Source: Halobacillus litoralis
Lineage (GTDB): Bacteria; Bacillota; Bacilli; Bacillales; Halobacillaceae
Reading direction: 5' to 3'
Assembly: GCF_020524025.1 (NCBI RefSeq)
Contig: NZ_JAIVKN010000002.1
Span: 806,001 to 870,000 of the forward strand
Length of the DNA: 64,000 nucleotides
The notes under the pieces were generated by a model. It was not told the DNA's origin. It did no database searches and saw only the letters and a list, made by a program, of their open reading frames with translations. The stretch's first letter is position 1; each line of letters begins with the position of its first letter. Made by a program: the position numbers and the translations under genes. Below are positions 54,559-63,109 of this stretch, one piece after another.

Positions 54559-55011
54559 ATGGATTACTTAGGAATCGGAGTTTTAATTATCGGCATCGCT
54601 TTTGCCATCGTTTCAATCTTTTTAATTAAGGCCTTAAACAATCTCGCAGGCGTGTTAAGCGGTGTACAAACGACCGTTGACCAGCTCCCCGATCAGCTGG
54701 ATACTGTGATAAAAGAAACAAGCGGCGTGCTTCATACGAGTAATGAAACACTAGCTGATGTGAATGAGAAGATGAAAGCCATCAGCCCGCTGTTTTATAT
54801 CGTCGGGGACATTGGGGAGTCTTCCAGAAAACTGACTTCCTCTCTTGTTGATATGACTCAATCTCTGAAGGAAACCACACACGAGGGAGAACAAAAGATC
54901 AACGAAGAAGGATGGCGCGGCATTTACGGGGCTATTGCGATGACTTATTATTTCTCCCAAAAACGAAAAGCTTTGAAATCAGCAGCCCAACTGGATAGTC
55001 CATCCTCATGA
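54559..55011 (+). CDS. Second DUF948 domain protein
   Basis: This 150-residue paralogue of the upstream protein has the same N-terminal pattern (LGIGVLIIGIAFAIVSIFLIKAL) and a similar coiled-coil part. The start is chosen at ATG 54559, eight bases from AAGGAGG; ATG 54553 lies too close to it. The tandem pair suggests duplication and perhaps a hetero-oligomer. Its stop overlaps the next start as ATGA. Confidence 0.85.
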   Translation: MDYLGIGVLIIGIAFAIVSIFLIKALNNLAGVLSGVQTTVDQLPDQLDTVIKETSGVLHTSNETLADVNEKMKAISPLFYIVGDIGESSRKLTSSLVDMTQSLKETTHEGEQKINEEGWRGIYGAIAMTYYFSQKRKALKSAAQLDSPSS

Positions 55012-55214
55012 AAACAAAGGAATGGATTATTGGACTGTCGGCGGGCCTGTGCAGTGGATGGATGATACGAAAAGTTGTAAGAGAACCATCCGTTACAAAG
55101 ATGAAGTATAATCGAAAGAAGAAAGACTTTTATGAAACAGGTAAAAATCAGTATGAAGACATTCAGGCAACCAAAGAAAAACTTCGTATAGAGGCACACA
55201 AAAACCTAAATTAA
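55008..55214 (+). CDS. Small membrane-anchored basic protein, function unknown
   Basis: This 68-residue protein is translationally coupled to the gene before it (ATGA overlap). It has a short hydrophobic N-terminal segment (WIIGLSAGLCSGWMI) followed by a lysine-rich helical tail (KMKYNRKKKDFYETG...). The layout resembles a short YtxH-like protein, but it is too short to be sure. Confidence 0.7.
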   Translation: MKTKEWIIGLSAGLCSGWMIRKVVREPSVTKMKYNRKKKDFYETGKNQYEDIQATKEKLRIEAHKNLN

Positions 55215-55229
55215 GGAAGGGGAAAAATC

Positions 55230-55727
55230 ATGCAGAATCAAGAAGTGAACCAACAGACAACTCCAAAAAAACGAGGAAACAAAAAGCTGCCGCTGGCCAT
55301 TCTTACAGGAGCACTAATTGGAGGAGCTTTTGTTTTAATTAAAGATCCAGCCGAAAGAAAACGTCTGAAAGAAGGCACGCGTTCCAAGAAAGATGCTGTA
55401 TCTGAGTATGCTTCTGAAGTGAAGGAAGACCCATCGGCCAAAAAAGATGACCTCGTCACACGCGTACGTAACGTAGTCAACATCGCAAGTGAAGCAGCAG
55501 CTACCATTCAAGAAGTCTTTAACAACCAAGGCAAAGAAATCACAGAAAAAGTGAAAGATATTAAAGAAGAATCAGAAGAAATTGTTTCAACAGCGAAAGA
55601 AGCTGGTGAAGAATTGCAGGATGTTGGAGAAAAGGCACAGGAAGCAAAGAATGAATTAACGGAGGATTCTGAGGAAACAGCCGGAGTCCCTCAGGAAAAA
55701 GTAGTAGAAGTAAATCCTCAACGATAA
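55230..55727 (+). CDS. YtxH domain-containing stress protein
   Basis: The 165-residue protein has a basic N-terminus, a hydrophobic glycine-rich segment (PLAILTGALIGGAFVLI, residues 21-37), then a long charged helical region rich in Lys, Glu and Ala, reminiscent of LEA-like stress proteins. The YtxH family fits the N-terminal half. Last gene of the SigB-type operon, followed by a terminator. Confidence 0.85.
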   Translation: MQNQEVNQQTTPKKRGNKKLPLAILTGALIGGAFVLIKDPAERKRLKEGTRSKKDAVSEYASEVKEDPSAKKDDLVTRVRNVVNIASEAAATIQEVFNNQGKEITEKVKDIKEESEEIVSTAKEAGEELQDVGEKAQEAKNELTEDSEETAGVPQEKVVEVNPQR

Positions 55728-55737
55728 GGACAAGATA

Positions 55738-55770
55738 AGTTCAGGGCAGTTGTGCTCTGGACTTTTTTTG
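55738..55770 (+). terminator. Terminator of the DUF948/YtxH operon
   Basis: AGTTCAGGGC pairs with GCTCTGGACT (with G-T pairs), followed by seven T. Confidence 0.85.
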
Positions 55771-55920
55771 TCTCTGTTATTTGTTTCTTCACCTTAATTA
55801 GATAAAGGAGTACTTAAGAAGTGAATCTGGAATACATATGTTCGAGATCGTCAGGCAGTAAGGGCCGTGTGAAAAACTTTGTATAGCCATCATCTTTCCT
55901 ACAAAGTCTTCACCCCGTTC

Positions 55921-55953
55921 AAAAAGAGCCTGTTCCAATAGGAACAGGCTCTT
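55921..55953 (-). terminator. Terminator after the 55-residue protein gene
   Basis: AGAGCCTGTTCC pairs perfectly with GGAACAGGCTCT; the minus strand continues with TTTTTG. Confidence 0.9.
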
Positions 55954-55957
55954 CCAT

Positions 55958-56125
55958 TCAGGCCTCGCCTTTATAGCCTAAACGCTCGCGATCGATATAT
56001 TCATTCGGTTCCTCGCCAAACCCAGTACTATGGTTTTTAAACTGGGCCTTACGTCCATTCCGATGCTCTCCATGACTTGTTCTTTCTTTAAACTGGTGGT
56101 CATGTTTTCGGTCTTTTTTACTCAT
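55958..56125 (-). CDS. 55-residue basic hydrophilic protein
   Basis: This short gene has a GAGGTGAT ribosome site and its own terminator. The product is highly charged and His/Lys/Arg-rich (begins MSKKDRKHDHQFKERTSHGE) and ends EEPNEYIDRERLGYKGEA, with no hydrophobic segment. It starts 61 bases after the epimerase-like gene and probably shares its transcript. It resembles small bacillary proteins of unknown role. Confidence 0.75.
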   Translation of the reverse strand: MSKKDRKHDHQFKERTSHGEHRNGRKAQFKNHSTGFGEEPNEYIDRERLGYKGEA

Positions 56126-56186
56126 CCTAATCACCTCATGCAGGACCTGATGTCTTACATGATTAGTTTGTTAAAAACGAGAGAAA

Positions 56187-57617
56187 CTATGCATGAATAC
56201 GGTAGGAAGGTTCACTTGTTCCCCACTTCTCCAGATGTTTACGGAACAAGGCCATAACCACAAGGTGGGCTTTTGCCTGGGTATATTTATAAAAAAACCA
56301 CGGGAGAGAAGGCATATAATCATGGATCGCCACAATCGCTTCCTCTTTCTCTGGGATTTTGCGGAATTCCAGACGCCCCCGGACATTTTTGCTGCTATCA
56401 GCAAGACTGCCACCCGAGATGTAATAAAGGGCCCTGTCTTCGGTACTGCGTTCTGCTGAATAAGTAAGTTCAAGTAATGGTATTTTTTGAAAAATAATCC
56501 CAACCTTGCAGCAGTGGGCATCATCAACGGTCGTTTTCACCCATGGATTCAAGATTTTCTCCAGCCATTTGACGTAATACTTACCAATCCAATCGGCTGA
56601 ATGTCCCTGTGGCAGTGGAATACGCTGAACCGAGCGCACGTCGTGCTGGACAGAAGCAACGGGACGCAGCCGTTTTTTACCGGATGATGATCGTTCTTCT
56701 TTTTCAAGCGCCTCCTTTGCGGCTTCTTCAAACGTCACCTTCCCTTCACTAATTCCTTCAACTTTGTTTTTGGAGTGCGTGACCATAGGATGAACAAGGC
56801 TTTCGATTAGCGGATACACCATTTCTTTTGAAGATCCCGTTACAAGACGCACCCATAATTTTGACAGTCCAATGGTTAAAAAAGGAACATCGATGGCTGC
56901 TGGTTTTCTTCCCATGACACGGGCTAATTTTTTCATCATCGTCTCGTATGTCATGACCTCCGGGCCTCCAACATCGATGGACCGGTTTTCCACGGTCTCA
57001 TTGCCTATGCTCTTATCCATCGCACCAATGACGTCTGGTAAGGCAATGGGCTGGGTTTTGGTCTTTGTCCATTTAGGTAAAGCCATAAAAGGCAGACGTT
57101 TCACTAATTTCTTCAAGATTGGAAAGGAAGATCCACGTGGGCCTACAATTAGTCCTGCCCGAATCGTCGTAACGGGCACGCCGTAGGCTCCTAGTATTTT
57201 TTCTACTTCCAGACGGCTTCTTAAATGTCTGGAAAGCTCTTTTTGACTTTCTGGAATAATACCGCTCAGATAAATGATCTGCTTAACTCCTTTTTTATAA
57301 GCGGCTTGTGCAAAGTTGTCCGCTAAGATAACATCCATATCCTCAAACGTTCCCTGGGTGAGTTTGGCAGAAGGCATCATGGAGTGGACGAGATACACCG
57401 CTATATCTGCCCCTTCAAGCCCTTTTTCCGCATCCGCAAGTGAATATAAATCACAGGAACGCCATTCTATATGATCCGTGTCCTGTTTGGTTTCAACGTT
57501 TCTCGATAAAGCAATAATATCTGAATGCTGGGTTAATTTATTTATTAGATTTTGACCGATATATCCACTTGCTCCGGCTAGTGCTACGACTTTTCTCTCT
57601 TTATTCAGTATAGACAC
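56187..57617 (-). CDS. NAD(P)-binding epimerase-like protein with DUF2867-type C-terminus
   Basis: The product has a Rossmann NAD(P) site, VVALAGASGYIGQNL, near the N-terminus and the extended SDR pattern (IYLSGIIPES, GLIVGPRGSSFPILKKLV). A C-terminal domain of about 150 residues follows, with LELTYSAERSTEDRALYYISGGSLAD, which resembles DUF2867. The substrate is unknown. The start is uncertain: GTG 57617 places the nucleotide site near the N-terminus but has AAAGGAA directly against it, and the open frame continues to a GTG at 57710 with no ribosome site. Confidence 0.8.
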   Translation of the reverse strand: MSILNKERKVVALAGASGYIGQNLINKLTQHSDIIALSRNVETKQDTDHIEWRSCDLYSLADAEKGLEGADIAVYLVHSMMPSAKLTQGTFEDMDVILADNFAQAAYKKGVKQIIYLSGIIPESQKELSRHLRSRLEVEKILGAYGVPVTTIRAGLIVGPRGSSFPILKKLVKRLPFMALPKWTKTKTQPIALPDVIGAMDKSIGNETVENRSIDVGGPEVMTYETMMKKLARVMGRKPAAIDVPFLTIGLSKLWVRLVTGSSKEMVYPLIESLVHPMVTHSKNKVEGISEGKVTFEEAAKEALEKEERSSSGKKRLRPVASVQHDVRSVQRIPLPQGHSADWIGKYYVKWLEKILNPWVKTTVDDAHCCKVGIIFQKIPLLELTYSAERSTEDRALYYISGGSLADSSKNVRGRLEFRKIPEKEEAIVAIHDYMPSLPWFFYKYTQAKAHLVVMALFRKHLEKWGTSEPSYRIHA

Positions 57618-57774
57618 TTCCTTTACTCTTTTTTTATTATGTACCCTTGTCCATTTCGTGTGTAACTCAGCAATCGGTCCCTCCAATTGGTGGTTTCTTC
57701 CACAATCCACCCTGGTATTTTAAGGGTCACATTCCATTAATTTGAACGCAGTCACAGGAATCAGGACGCTATCA

Positions 57775-57803
57775 TTGACACATAATCAAACATGCTTTAT
57801 CTT
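57775..57803 (+). promoter_or_regulatory. SigA-like promoter of the symporter gene
   Basis: TTGACA (57775-57780), 17-base spacer, TATCTT (57798-57803). Confidence 0.6.
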
Positions 57804-57871
57804 ATCCTAGTAATCACAAGTAATTTGATCAGCATTAACGGTATTAATATAAAATTATAGGAGGTATCACC

Positions 57872-59095
57872 ATGAAATTCATCTGGGATAAATATACCAA
57901 TGCTTCATTAATAAAGAAAATTTCATTCGCACTTATTTTAGGAATAATCATCGGACTTATATTCGGAGAAGATGCTTCTATCCTCGCTCCATTCGGGGAT
58001 TTACTGCTTCGACTGCTCAAGTTTATCATCGTCCCTTTAATCCTGTTCACACTCATAGTCGGGGTAAATCAGACCAACTTAAGCAGTCTTGGCCGCATGG
58101 GAGGGAAGGTTTTCCTTTACTATTTAGGTACTTCCGCCATCGCTATTCTAGTAGGTGTCTCCATAGCCAGCCTGTTTAATCCTGGTTCAGGAATTTCGTT
58201 AAATGGAACGGAGAGTGTAGAGGTACCTGAAAATCCAGGTGTCGCAAGCGTTCTTTTAAATATTGTTCCAACTAACATTGTACAAGCCTTTACAGAGATG
58301 AACCTTCTTGGAATAATCTTCACGGCAATCGTCTTTGGTCTGGCGGTTTCCTACCTTCGCTCTTCTAAAGCCTTCAGCGAGGTTGGGAATCATTTATATA
58401 AAGTGATTGATGGTTTGAATGAAGCGACTCTTGCCGTCATGAAAGGTATTCTTCAGTATGTTCCTATCGGTATCTTTGCAATCATTGCGGAAGTCGTAGG
58501 AACACAGGGTGCGGACACGTTATTATCATTAGGAAATTTCGTTCTCGTCCTTTATATCGGATTGATCGTCCAGCTTGTGCTCTATATTGTGTTCTTATTT
58601 GTTACAAAGAGAAAACCATTGTCATTCTTTAAAGAAGCACGAACACCTATGATTACAGCCTTCGTTACGCAAAGCAGTTCAGGAACTCTTCCTGTTACGT
58701 TAAATGCCGCTCGTAATCTTGGCCTGAATAAAAGTCTATACGGATTCAGCCTGCCTCTAGGTGCCACGATTAACATGGATGGGGCAGCGATCCGGATTGC
58801 TGTGTCAGCTGTCTTTGCGGCTAATGTCATCGGTGACCCATTAAGTTTTGCAGCGATCATGCAGATTGTCCTCGTAGGAACCCTTGCATCTGTCGGAACT
58901 GCGGGCGTGCCCGGGGCAGGAATCATTATGATTGCTACAGTCTTTTCACAGGTAGGACTTCCAATGGAAGCAGTCGCTCTCCTGGCTTCTGTTGATGTGC
59001 TTATCGGCATGGGAGCTACAGCCTTAAATGTGACGGGTGACCTTGTCGGTACCTCTATCATCAACAAAACTGAAAAACACACAGAAGGAAAATAA
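57872..59095 (+). CDS. Dicarboxylate/amino acid:cation symporter (DAACS family)
   Basis: The 407-residue membrane transporter has eight transmembrane segments and two re-entrant loops. The family signatures are the serine-rich FVTQSSSGTLPVTLNAA, NMDGAAIRIAVSAVF and GTAGVPGAGII, with the substrate/sodium motif N-M-D-G. It takes up glutamate, aspartate or C4-dicarboxylates with sodium or protons; the exact substrate is not clear. The ribosome site is AGGAGGT. Confidence 0.93.
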   Translation: MKFIWDKYTNASLIKKISFALILGIIIGLIFGEDASILAPFGDLLLRLLKFIIVPLILFTLIVGVNQTNLSSLGRMGGKVFLYYLGTSAIAILVGVSIASLFNPGSGISLNGTESVEVPENPGVASVLLNIVPTNIVQAFTEMNLLGIIFTAIVFGLAVSYLRSSKAFSEVGNHLYKVIDGLNEATLAVMKGILQYVPIGIFAIIAEVVGTQGADTLLSLGNFVLVLYIGLIVQLVLYIVFLFVTKRKPLSFFKEARTPMITAFVTQSSSGTLPVTLNAARNLGLNKSLYGFSLPLGATINMDGAAIRIAVSAVFAANVIGDPLSFAAIMQIVLVGTLASVGTAGVPGAGIIMIATVFSQVGLPMEAVALLASVDVLIGMGATALNVTGDLVGTSIINKTEKHTEGK

Positions 59096-59116
59096 TTATA
59101 TTACTTCACTCTAAAG

Positions 59117-59151
59117 AAAGCCACGGAACCGTTTTGGTTCCGTGGCTTTTC
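59117..59151 (+). terminator. Terminator after the symporter gene
   Basis: AAAGCCACGGAACC pairs perfectly with GGTTCCGTGGCTTT, then T. Confidence 0.93.
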
Positions 59152-59317
59152 ATTGGCATCCGTACAGCTGTTATCCGGGAGAGCTGATTACGTGATGTGT
59201 AGAGGATAGGGTCCTCGAAGTCATACATATGAATCTTCCTGCCTGATAACGAAGGAAAATATTAATCCATTGCAAAATACAGAATTATTGCGATTTCGAA
59301 AACTCTATTACCGTAAT

Positions 59318-59435
59318 GGGGGACCTGGAAACTGCGAGACTCCTGCGGTAATGGACAGACTGGCGAGACCCCGGAGAGCGAAGCTCGAGGAGGCTTGCCT
59401 TCCTCCCCGCGGAAAGCGAGTAGTTTCCATCCCCC
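59318..59435. repeat. GC-rich interspersed palindromic element
   Basis: This imperfect long hairpin has outer arms GGGGG..GGAAACT (59318-59333) and AGTTTCC..CCCCC (59422-59435), a middle stem GCGG/CCGC (59345 and 59407) and the tip GAGC-GAA-GCTC (59376-59386). The words GCGAGACTCCTGCGG and CCCCGCGGAAAGCGAG resemble a dispersed repeat I recall from many Bacillaceae genomes. It is clearly more GC-rich than its surroundings and non-coding. Confidence 0.65.
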
Positions 59436-59488
59436 TCACACTTTACAAGCTTCTCGAAACAAAGCCTTTCAGTAAGAAAATCCTTTCC

Positions 59489-59839
59489 TTATATAAACAG
59501 CAAATAGGCCGCAACCAATACAAGAAGCAATCCAACCACAGAAGTCATAAAAACGATGATCCGGTTTGATGATTCAAAACGATTTTCGTTAATGTTTTTT
59601 CTCGTATGATAATAATTCATAGTCGCCCCGACGATCGTCATAAACCCGAGAAATAACGAAACAATACTGACCAAAAGCGCCAGATCATCCACGATCTCAC
59701 CGGAATTGGGCAGAGCCGTTATCTGCAGGGTGGTGGCTAAGAACCCTACCCCGACTAAGGCGATGCTCGTTCGAATCCAGGCTAAATATGTACGTTCGTT
59801 CGCTAAATGCTGTTGAATTAAATTTCTCTCATCTGCCAC
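59489..59839 (-). CDS. DUF202 family membrane protein (YidH-like)
   Basis: The 116-residue protein has the DUF202 signature LANERTYLAWIRTSIALVGVGF and three transmembrane segments. The function is unknown in the family. The start is GTG 59839, behind AAGGAGATGA. It stands alone between the palindromic element and the proline genes. Confidence 0.9.
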   Translation of the reverse strand: MADERNLIQQHLANERTYLAWIRTSIALVGVGFLATTLQITALPNSGEIVDDLALLVSIVSLFLGFMTIVGATMNYYHTRKNINENRFESSNRIIVFMTSVVGLLLVLVAAYLLFI

Positions 59840-59905
59840 AGGCTCATCTCCTTTTACTCCTTATCATACAACAGTGAAGCAGGCTCATACCTTATTCCTT
59901 TTAAA

Positions 59906-59944
59906 ACCAAAAGAAGGCAAGCCTGTATCAGCATGCCTTCTTTT
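59906..59944 (-). terminator. Terminator after the PucR-family regulator gene
   Basis: On the minus strand, AAGAAGGCA pairs with TGCCTTCTT, followed by TTGG. The stem is good, the T tract short. Confidence 0.75.
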
Positions 59945-59952
59945 TCTGCCTA

Positions 59953-61221
59953 TCACTTTTGGAGAGCTGATTTATAACGTTCATAATAGCTGTCCACGTT
60001 ATTTAATAACAACAACTCCGTATACAAATAAGCTTTCATATTAAAATCAGAGAAATCGATGTTCGTCATCTCCTGAATTTGTTTAATCCGATAATTCAAC
60101 GTGTTTGGATGGATAAACAGTTCCTGCGCTGTCTGTTTACCCTTTCCGTTATTAGCGAGATAGGCTTCCAATGTAAGCAGGAGCTCCGTCTGTTTGTTCA
60201 TATCATTGCGAATCAATAGTAAAAGGTCTTCACTGTAATAATCTTCTGAGCTGTTTTTCTCATAAAGCGCAGCTAAGTACCTGTACAGACCAAGCTTGGC
60301 AAATTCACGCGGCATGGTTTCCGGGCGCGGACTGATGAAGTTGGCGGTCTCAATTACTTCAAGAGCTTCCAGGAAGCTCTTTCTCATGTAATAAAGTTTA
60401 GTATACTCCTTGCCGACACCAATTAAATAATGATAAAACTCTTCTTCCCCTGTCTCGAATTTCACTTCATCAATCAAATCACGCGCGATATCTCTTGAAG
60501 ACATGTGCTTTTCCTTCCGTCCTTCTATGAAGAGAATCATTTGAAATTCTGTTTTCAAATAATACATGTGTTGATTCGCTCTGAAGCGGTTCACGATATC
60601 TTCTAAATGCTCAAGCATGAACTTGTATTGCGGGGCTGTCACGGAAAAGACCATAATAGAAAACCGGTCAGGGATCTGCAGTTTCGCTAAAGAGGCATCA
60701 TGCCGAAACTGACTTTCACTACCATATTCATGATGAATGAGCTGCCAAAGCAGTTCCTCCTTACGGCCTTCTTTCGCATTTACCTTCATGAACTGATCAT
60801 AAATGAGCTTACCCAGATGAGAGGTGATTTCTTCTAAAAACTCCAAATCTTCTTCAGCCAGCATTTCATTCGATTCTTGTATCCATACATACCCCATCGT
60901 ATGGCCCAGATGCTTAGCCCCTATGACGACTCTCTGCTGAAATCCGAGTTCTTCTATAGGATCAACACGAATCGGGTGTGGTTTTGTTTCCAGGCTCTGA
61001 ACGATCCCCTCTTTTTTCAACCGATCAATGATAAAAAGGGGACATTTCTTTGAAAGGATTGTTTTTTGCTGGGTCTGGTCAAAATCATCAAAGGAAGAAC
61101 TGTAGGCTATTAATTCAAAGTTCTTATTTTCAATGATTACCGGCTTCTTTAACTTGGAACTGATCAGCTCTGTTGCTTTATGAATATCTTCTGCCTGAAG
61201 GATCAATTCTTTAACTTCCAT
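59953..61221 (-). CDS. PucR-family transcriptional regulator, probable PutR
   Basis: The 422-residue activator has an N-terminal sensory domain and the C-terminal PucR helix-turn-helix (AQELFIHPNTLNYRIKQIQEMTNIDFSDF). It lies just downstream of the P5C dehydrogenase and proline dehydrogenase genes on the same strand. In B. subtilis, PutR of the same family lies downstream of putBCP and activates it in response to proline, so that role is likely. The start is ATG 61221, with AGGA five bases upstream; the frame runs on to 61260. Confidence 0.88.
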   Translation of the reverse strand: MEVKELILQAEDIHKATELISSKLKKPVIIENKNFELIAYSSSFDDFDQTQQKTILSKKCPLFIIDRLKKEGIVQSLETKPHPIRVDPIEELGFQQRVVIGAKHLGHTMGYVWIQESNEMLAEEDLEFLEEITSHLGKLIYDQFMKVNAKEGRKEELLWQLIHHEYGSESQFRHDASLAKLQIPDRFSIMVFSVTAPQYKFMLEHLEDIVNRFRANQHMYYLKTEFQMILFIEGRKEKHMSSRDIARDLIDEVKFETGEEEFYHYLIGVGKEYTKLYYMRKSFLEALEVIETANFISPRPETMPREFAKLGLYRYLAALYEKNSSEDYYSEDLLLLIRNDMNKQTELLLTLEAYLANNGKGKQTAQELFIHPNTLNYRIKQIQEMTNIDFSDFNMKAYLYTELLLLNNVDSYYERYKSALQK

Positions 61222-61490
61222 AGGAATCCTAACCTTTCCGAGTAGGTTGAATGTCATCATTCGTTACCCTCCATTATATCGGTTGTTGTTGGAAAGAAAA
61301 AGAAATTAAGTAGATAAAAAGTGTAAGATCCTTCGTTTTAGACCGGCAAGCTTATCACATAGAGCAGCAAGGGGAGCTCCTCCCATTCAATTGAGGCGGC
61401 ATTCTTCGTTTTTTATGGCTCTGTACCTATGCAGAGGCCGGCACCTCTCAATGACGGACCGTTTCAAAATACTCCCCTATCTCTCTCCTT

Positions 61491-61520
61491 TAAAAAAGCT
61501 CTCCCAGGTGTGGGAGAGCC
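61491..61520 (-). terminator. Terminator after the P5C dehydrogenase gene
   Basis: On the minus strand, GCTCTCCCA pairs with TGGGAGAGC, followed by TTTTTT. Confidence 0.92.
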
Positions 61521-61530
61521 TCAGGTGATT

Positions 61531-63078
61531 TTAAAACATTTCAGAGATCGTCTTCGCCTGCATATGCAGCGCCAGATAGTCCGGTCCGCCTGCTTTAGAG
61601 TCGGTACCTGACATTTTGAATCCGCCAAACGGCTGGTATCCTACGATGGCACCTGTGCAGTTGCGGTTAAAGTAAAGGTTGCCGACATGGAAATCGTATT
61701 TTGCTTTTTCCAGATGATCACGGTTGTCAGATATGACCGCACCTGTCAAACCGTATTCTGTATTATTGGCAATCTCGATGGCATCATCGAAGTCTTTAGC
61801 CTTTGTAAAGCAGACCACAGGGCCGAAGATTTCTTCCTGCTGCATGCGGGACTCTGGGTGAAGGTCTGCAAATACCGTCGGCTTGATGAAGTAGCCTTTT
61901 GAATCATCGCCTTCTCCACCTGTCACCAAGCGCCCTTCTTCTTTACCAATCTCCATGTAGCTCATGATTTTGTCATAAGCCCCTTGATCGACAACTGGTC
62001 CCATATAGACGTTTTCTTCAGAGGCATTTCCTACGGTTAACTGCTCTGTACGTTCTTTTACTTTTTCCAGAACTTCATCATAGACATCCTGGTGAACGAC
62101 AGCGCGCGATCCAGAGGAACACTTCTGTCCGGAGAAACCGAAAGCAGATACGATAATGGCATCTACAGCTGTCTCGATGTTCGCCTCTTTATCAACCACT
62201 ACGGTATCTTTTCCGCCCATCTCCGCAATGACCTGTTTCAAGTGATTCTGACCCTCTTGAATTTCAGCTGCACGTTTAATGATCCGCGTCCCAACATCAC
62301 GGGAGCCGGTGAAGGAGATTAACGCTGTTTTCGGGTGGTCGACAAGGTAGTCTCCTACTTCTCCACCGCTTCCTGGTACAAAGTTCAGAACGCCTTTTGG
62401 AAGTCCGGCTTCTTCAAGAACCTCTACGAACTTCGCAGCAATCACCGGACTGTTACTCGCCGGCTTCATGACAACTGTGCTTCCTGTCACCAGTGGAGCG
62501 ACTGTCGTACCTGCCATGATGGCAAAAGCGAGATTCCAAGGAGGAATAACGACAGCTACACCTGTGGATGTATAAATGTAACGGTTCTGTTCACCCGGGC
62601 GGCTTTCAACTGGTTTGCCTTCTTTCAGCTCGATCATTTGACGGCCATAGTACTCAAGGAAATCAATCGCTTCTGCTGTATCTGCATCTGCTTCTTTCCA
62701 TGGCTTGCCGACTTCATAAACGAGATAGGCAGAGAATTCGTGTTTGCGGCGACGGATAATATGAGCAGCACGGAACAAGAGTTCAGCGCGGGCACGCGGA
62801 TCCCATTTTCTCCAATCTTCAAAAGCGGTTGCCGCGGACTGTACCGCTTTTTCAGCTAGATCAGCATTGGCTTTCGATACTGTCCCTACGACCTGCTTTG
62901 TGTTGGCGGGGTTGGTAGATGTAATCGTATTGTCTGTTCGAATACGTTCTCCATCGATCAGAAGGTCATGATGCTGCCCTAGTTCTTCTTTCACTTGCTT
63001 TAATGCTTCTTCGAAAGCTTTCTTGTTCTCTTCTACTGTGAAATCTGTGAACGGTTCGTGTTTATAAGGCTGGACCAT
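61531..63078 (-). CDS. L-glutamate gamma-semialdehyde (1-pyrroline-5-carboxylate) dehydrogenase
   Basis: This 515-residue aldehyde dehydrogenase is of RocA/PutC type and length. The catalytic Cys is in [15 protein letters not shown], the general base Glu in VIAEMGGKD, and the NAD site includes GSRDVGT. It oxidises the product of proline dehydrogenase to glutamate. The start is ATG 63078, behind AAAGGGG; the frame extends to 63165 into the proline dehydrogenase gene. RocA and PutC cannot be told apart by sequence alone; the neighbours favour a put role. Confidence 0.95.
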   Translation of the reverse strand: MVQPYKHEPFTDFTVEENKKAFEEALKQVKEELGQHHDLLIDGERIRTDNTITSTNPANTKQVVGTVSKANADLAEKAVQSAATAFEDWRKWDPRARAELLFRAAHIIRRRKHEFSAYLVYEVGKPWKEADADTAEAIDFLEYYGRQMIELKEGKPVESRPGEQNRYIYTSTGVAVVIPPWNLAFAIMAGTTVAPLVTGSTVVMKPASNSPVIAAKFVEVLEEAGLPKGVLNFVPGSGGEVGDYLVDHPKTALISFTGSRDVGTRIIKRAAEIQEGQNHLKQVIAEMGGKDTVVVDKEANIETAVDAIIVSAFGFSGQKCSSGSRAVVHQDVYDEVLEKVKERTEQLTVGNASEENVYMGPVVDQGAYDKIMSYMEIGKEEGRLVTGGEGDDSKGYFIKPTVFADLHPESRMQQEEIFGPVVCFTKAKDFDDAIEIANNTEYGLTGAVISDNRDHLEKAKYDFHVGNLYFNRNCTGAIVGYQPFGGFKMSGTDSKAGGPDYLALHMQAKTISEMF

Positions 63079-63109
63079 GATAAAATTCCCCTTTCTGATT
63101 TTAAAAAAT

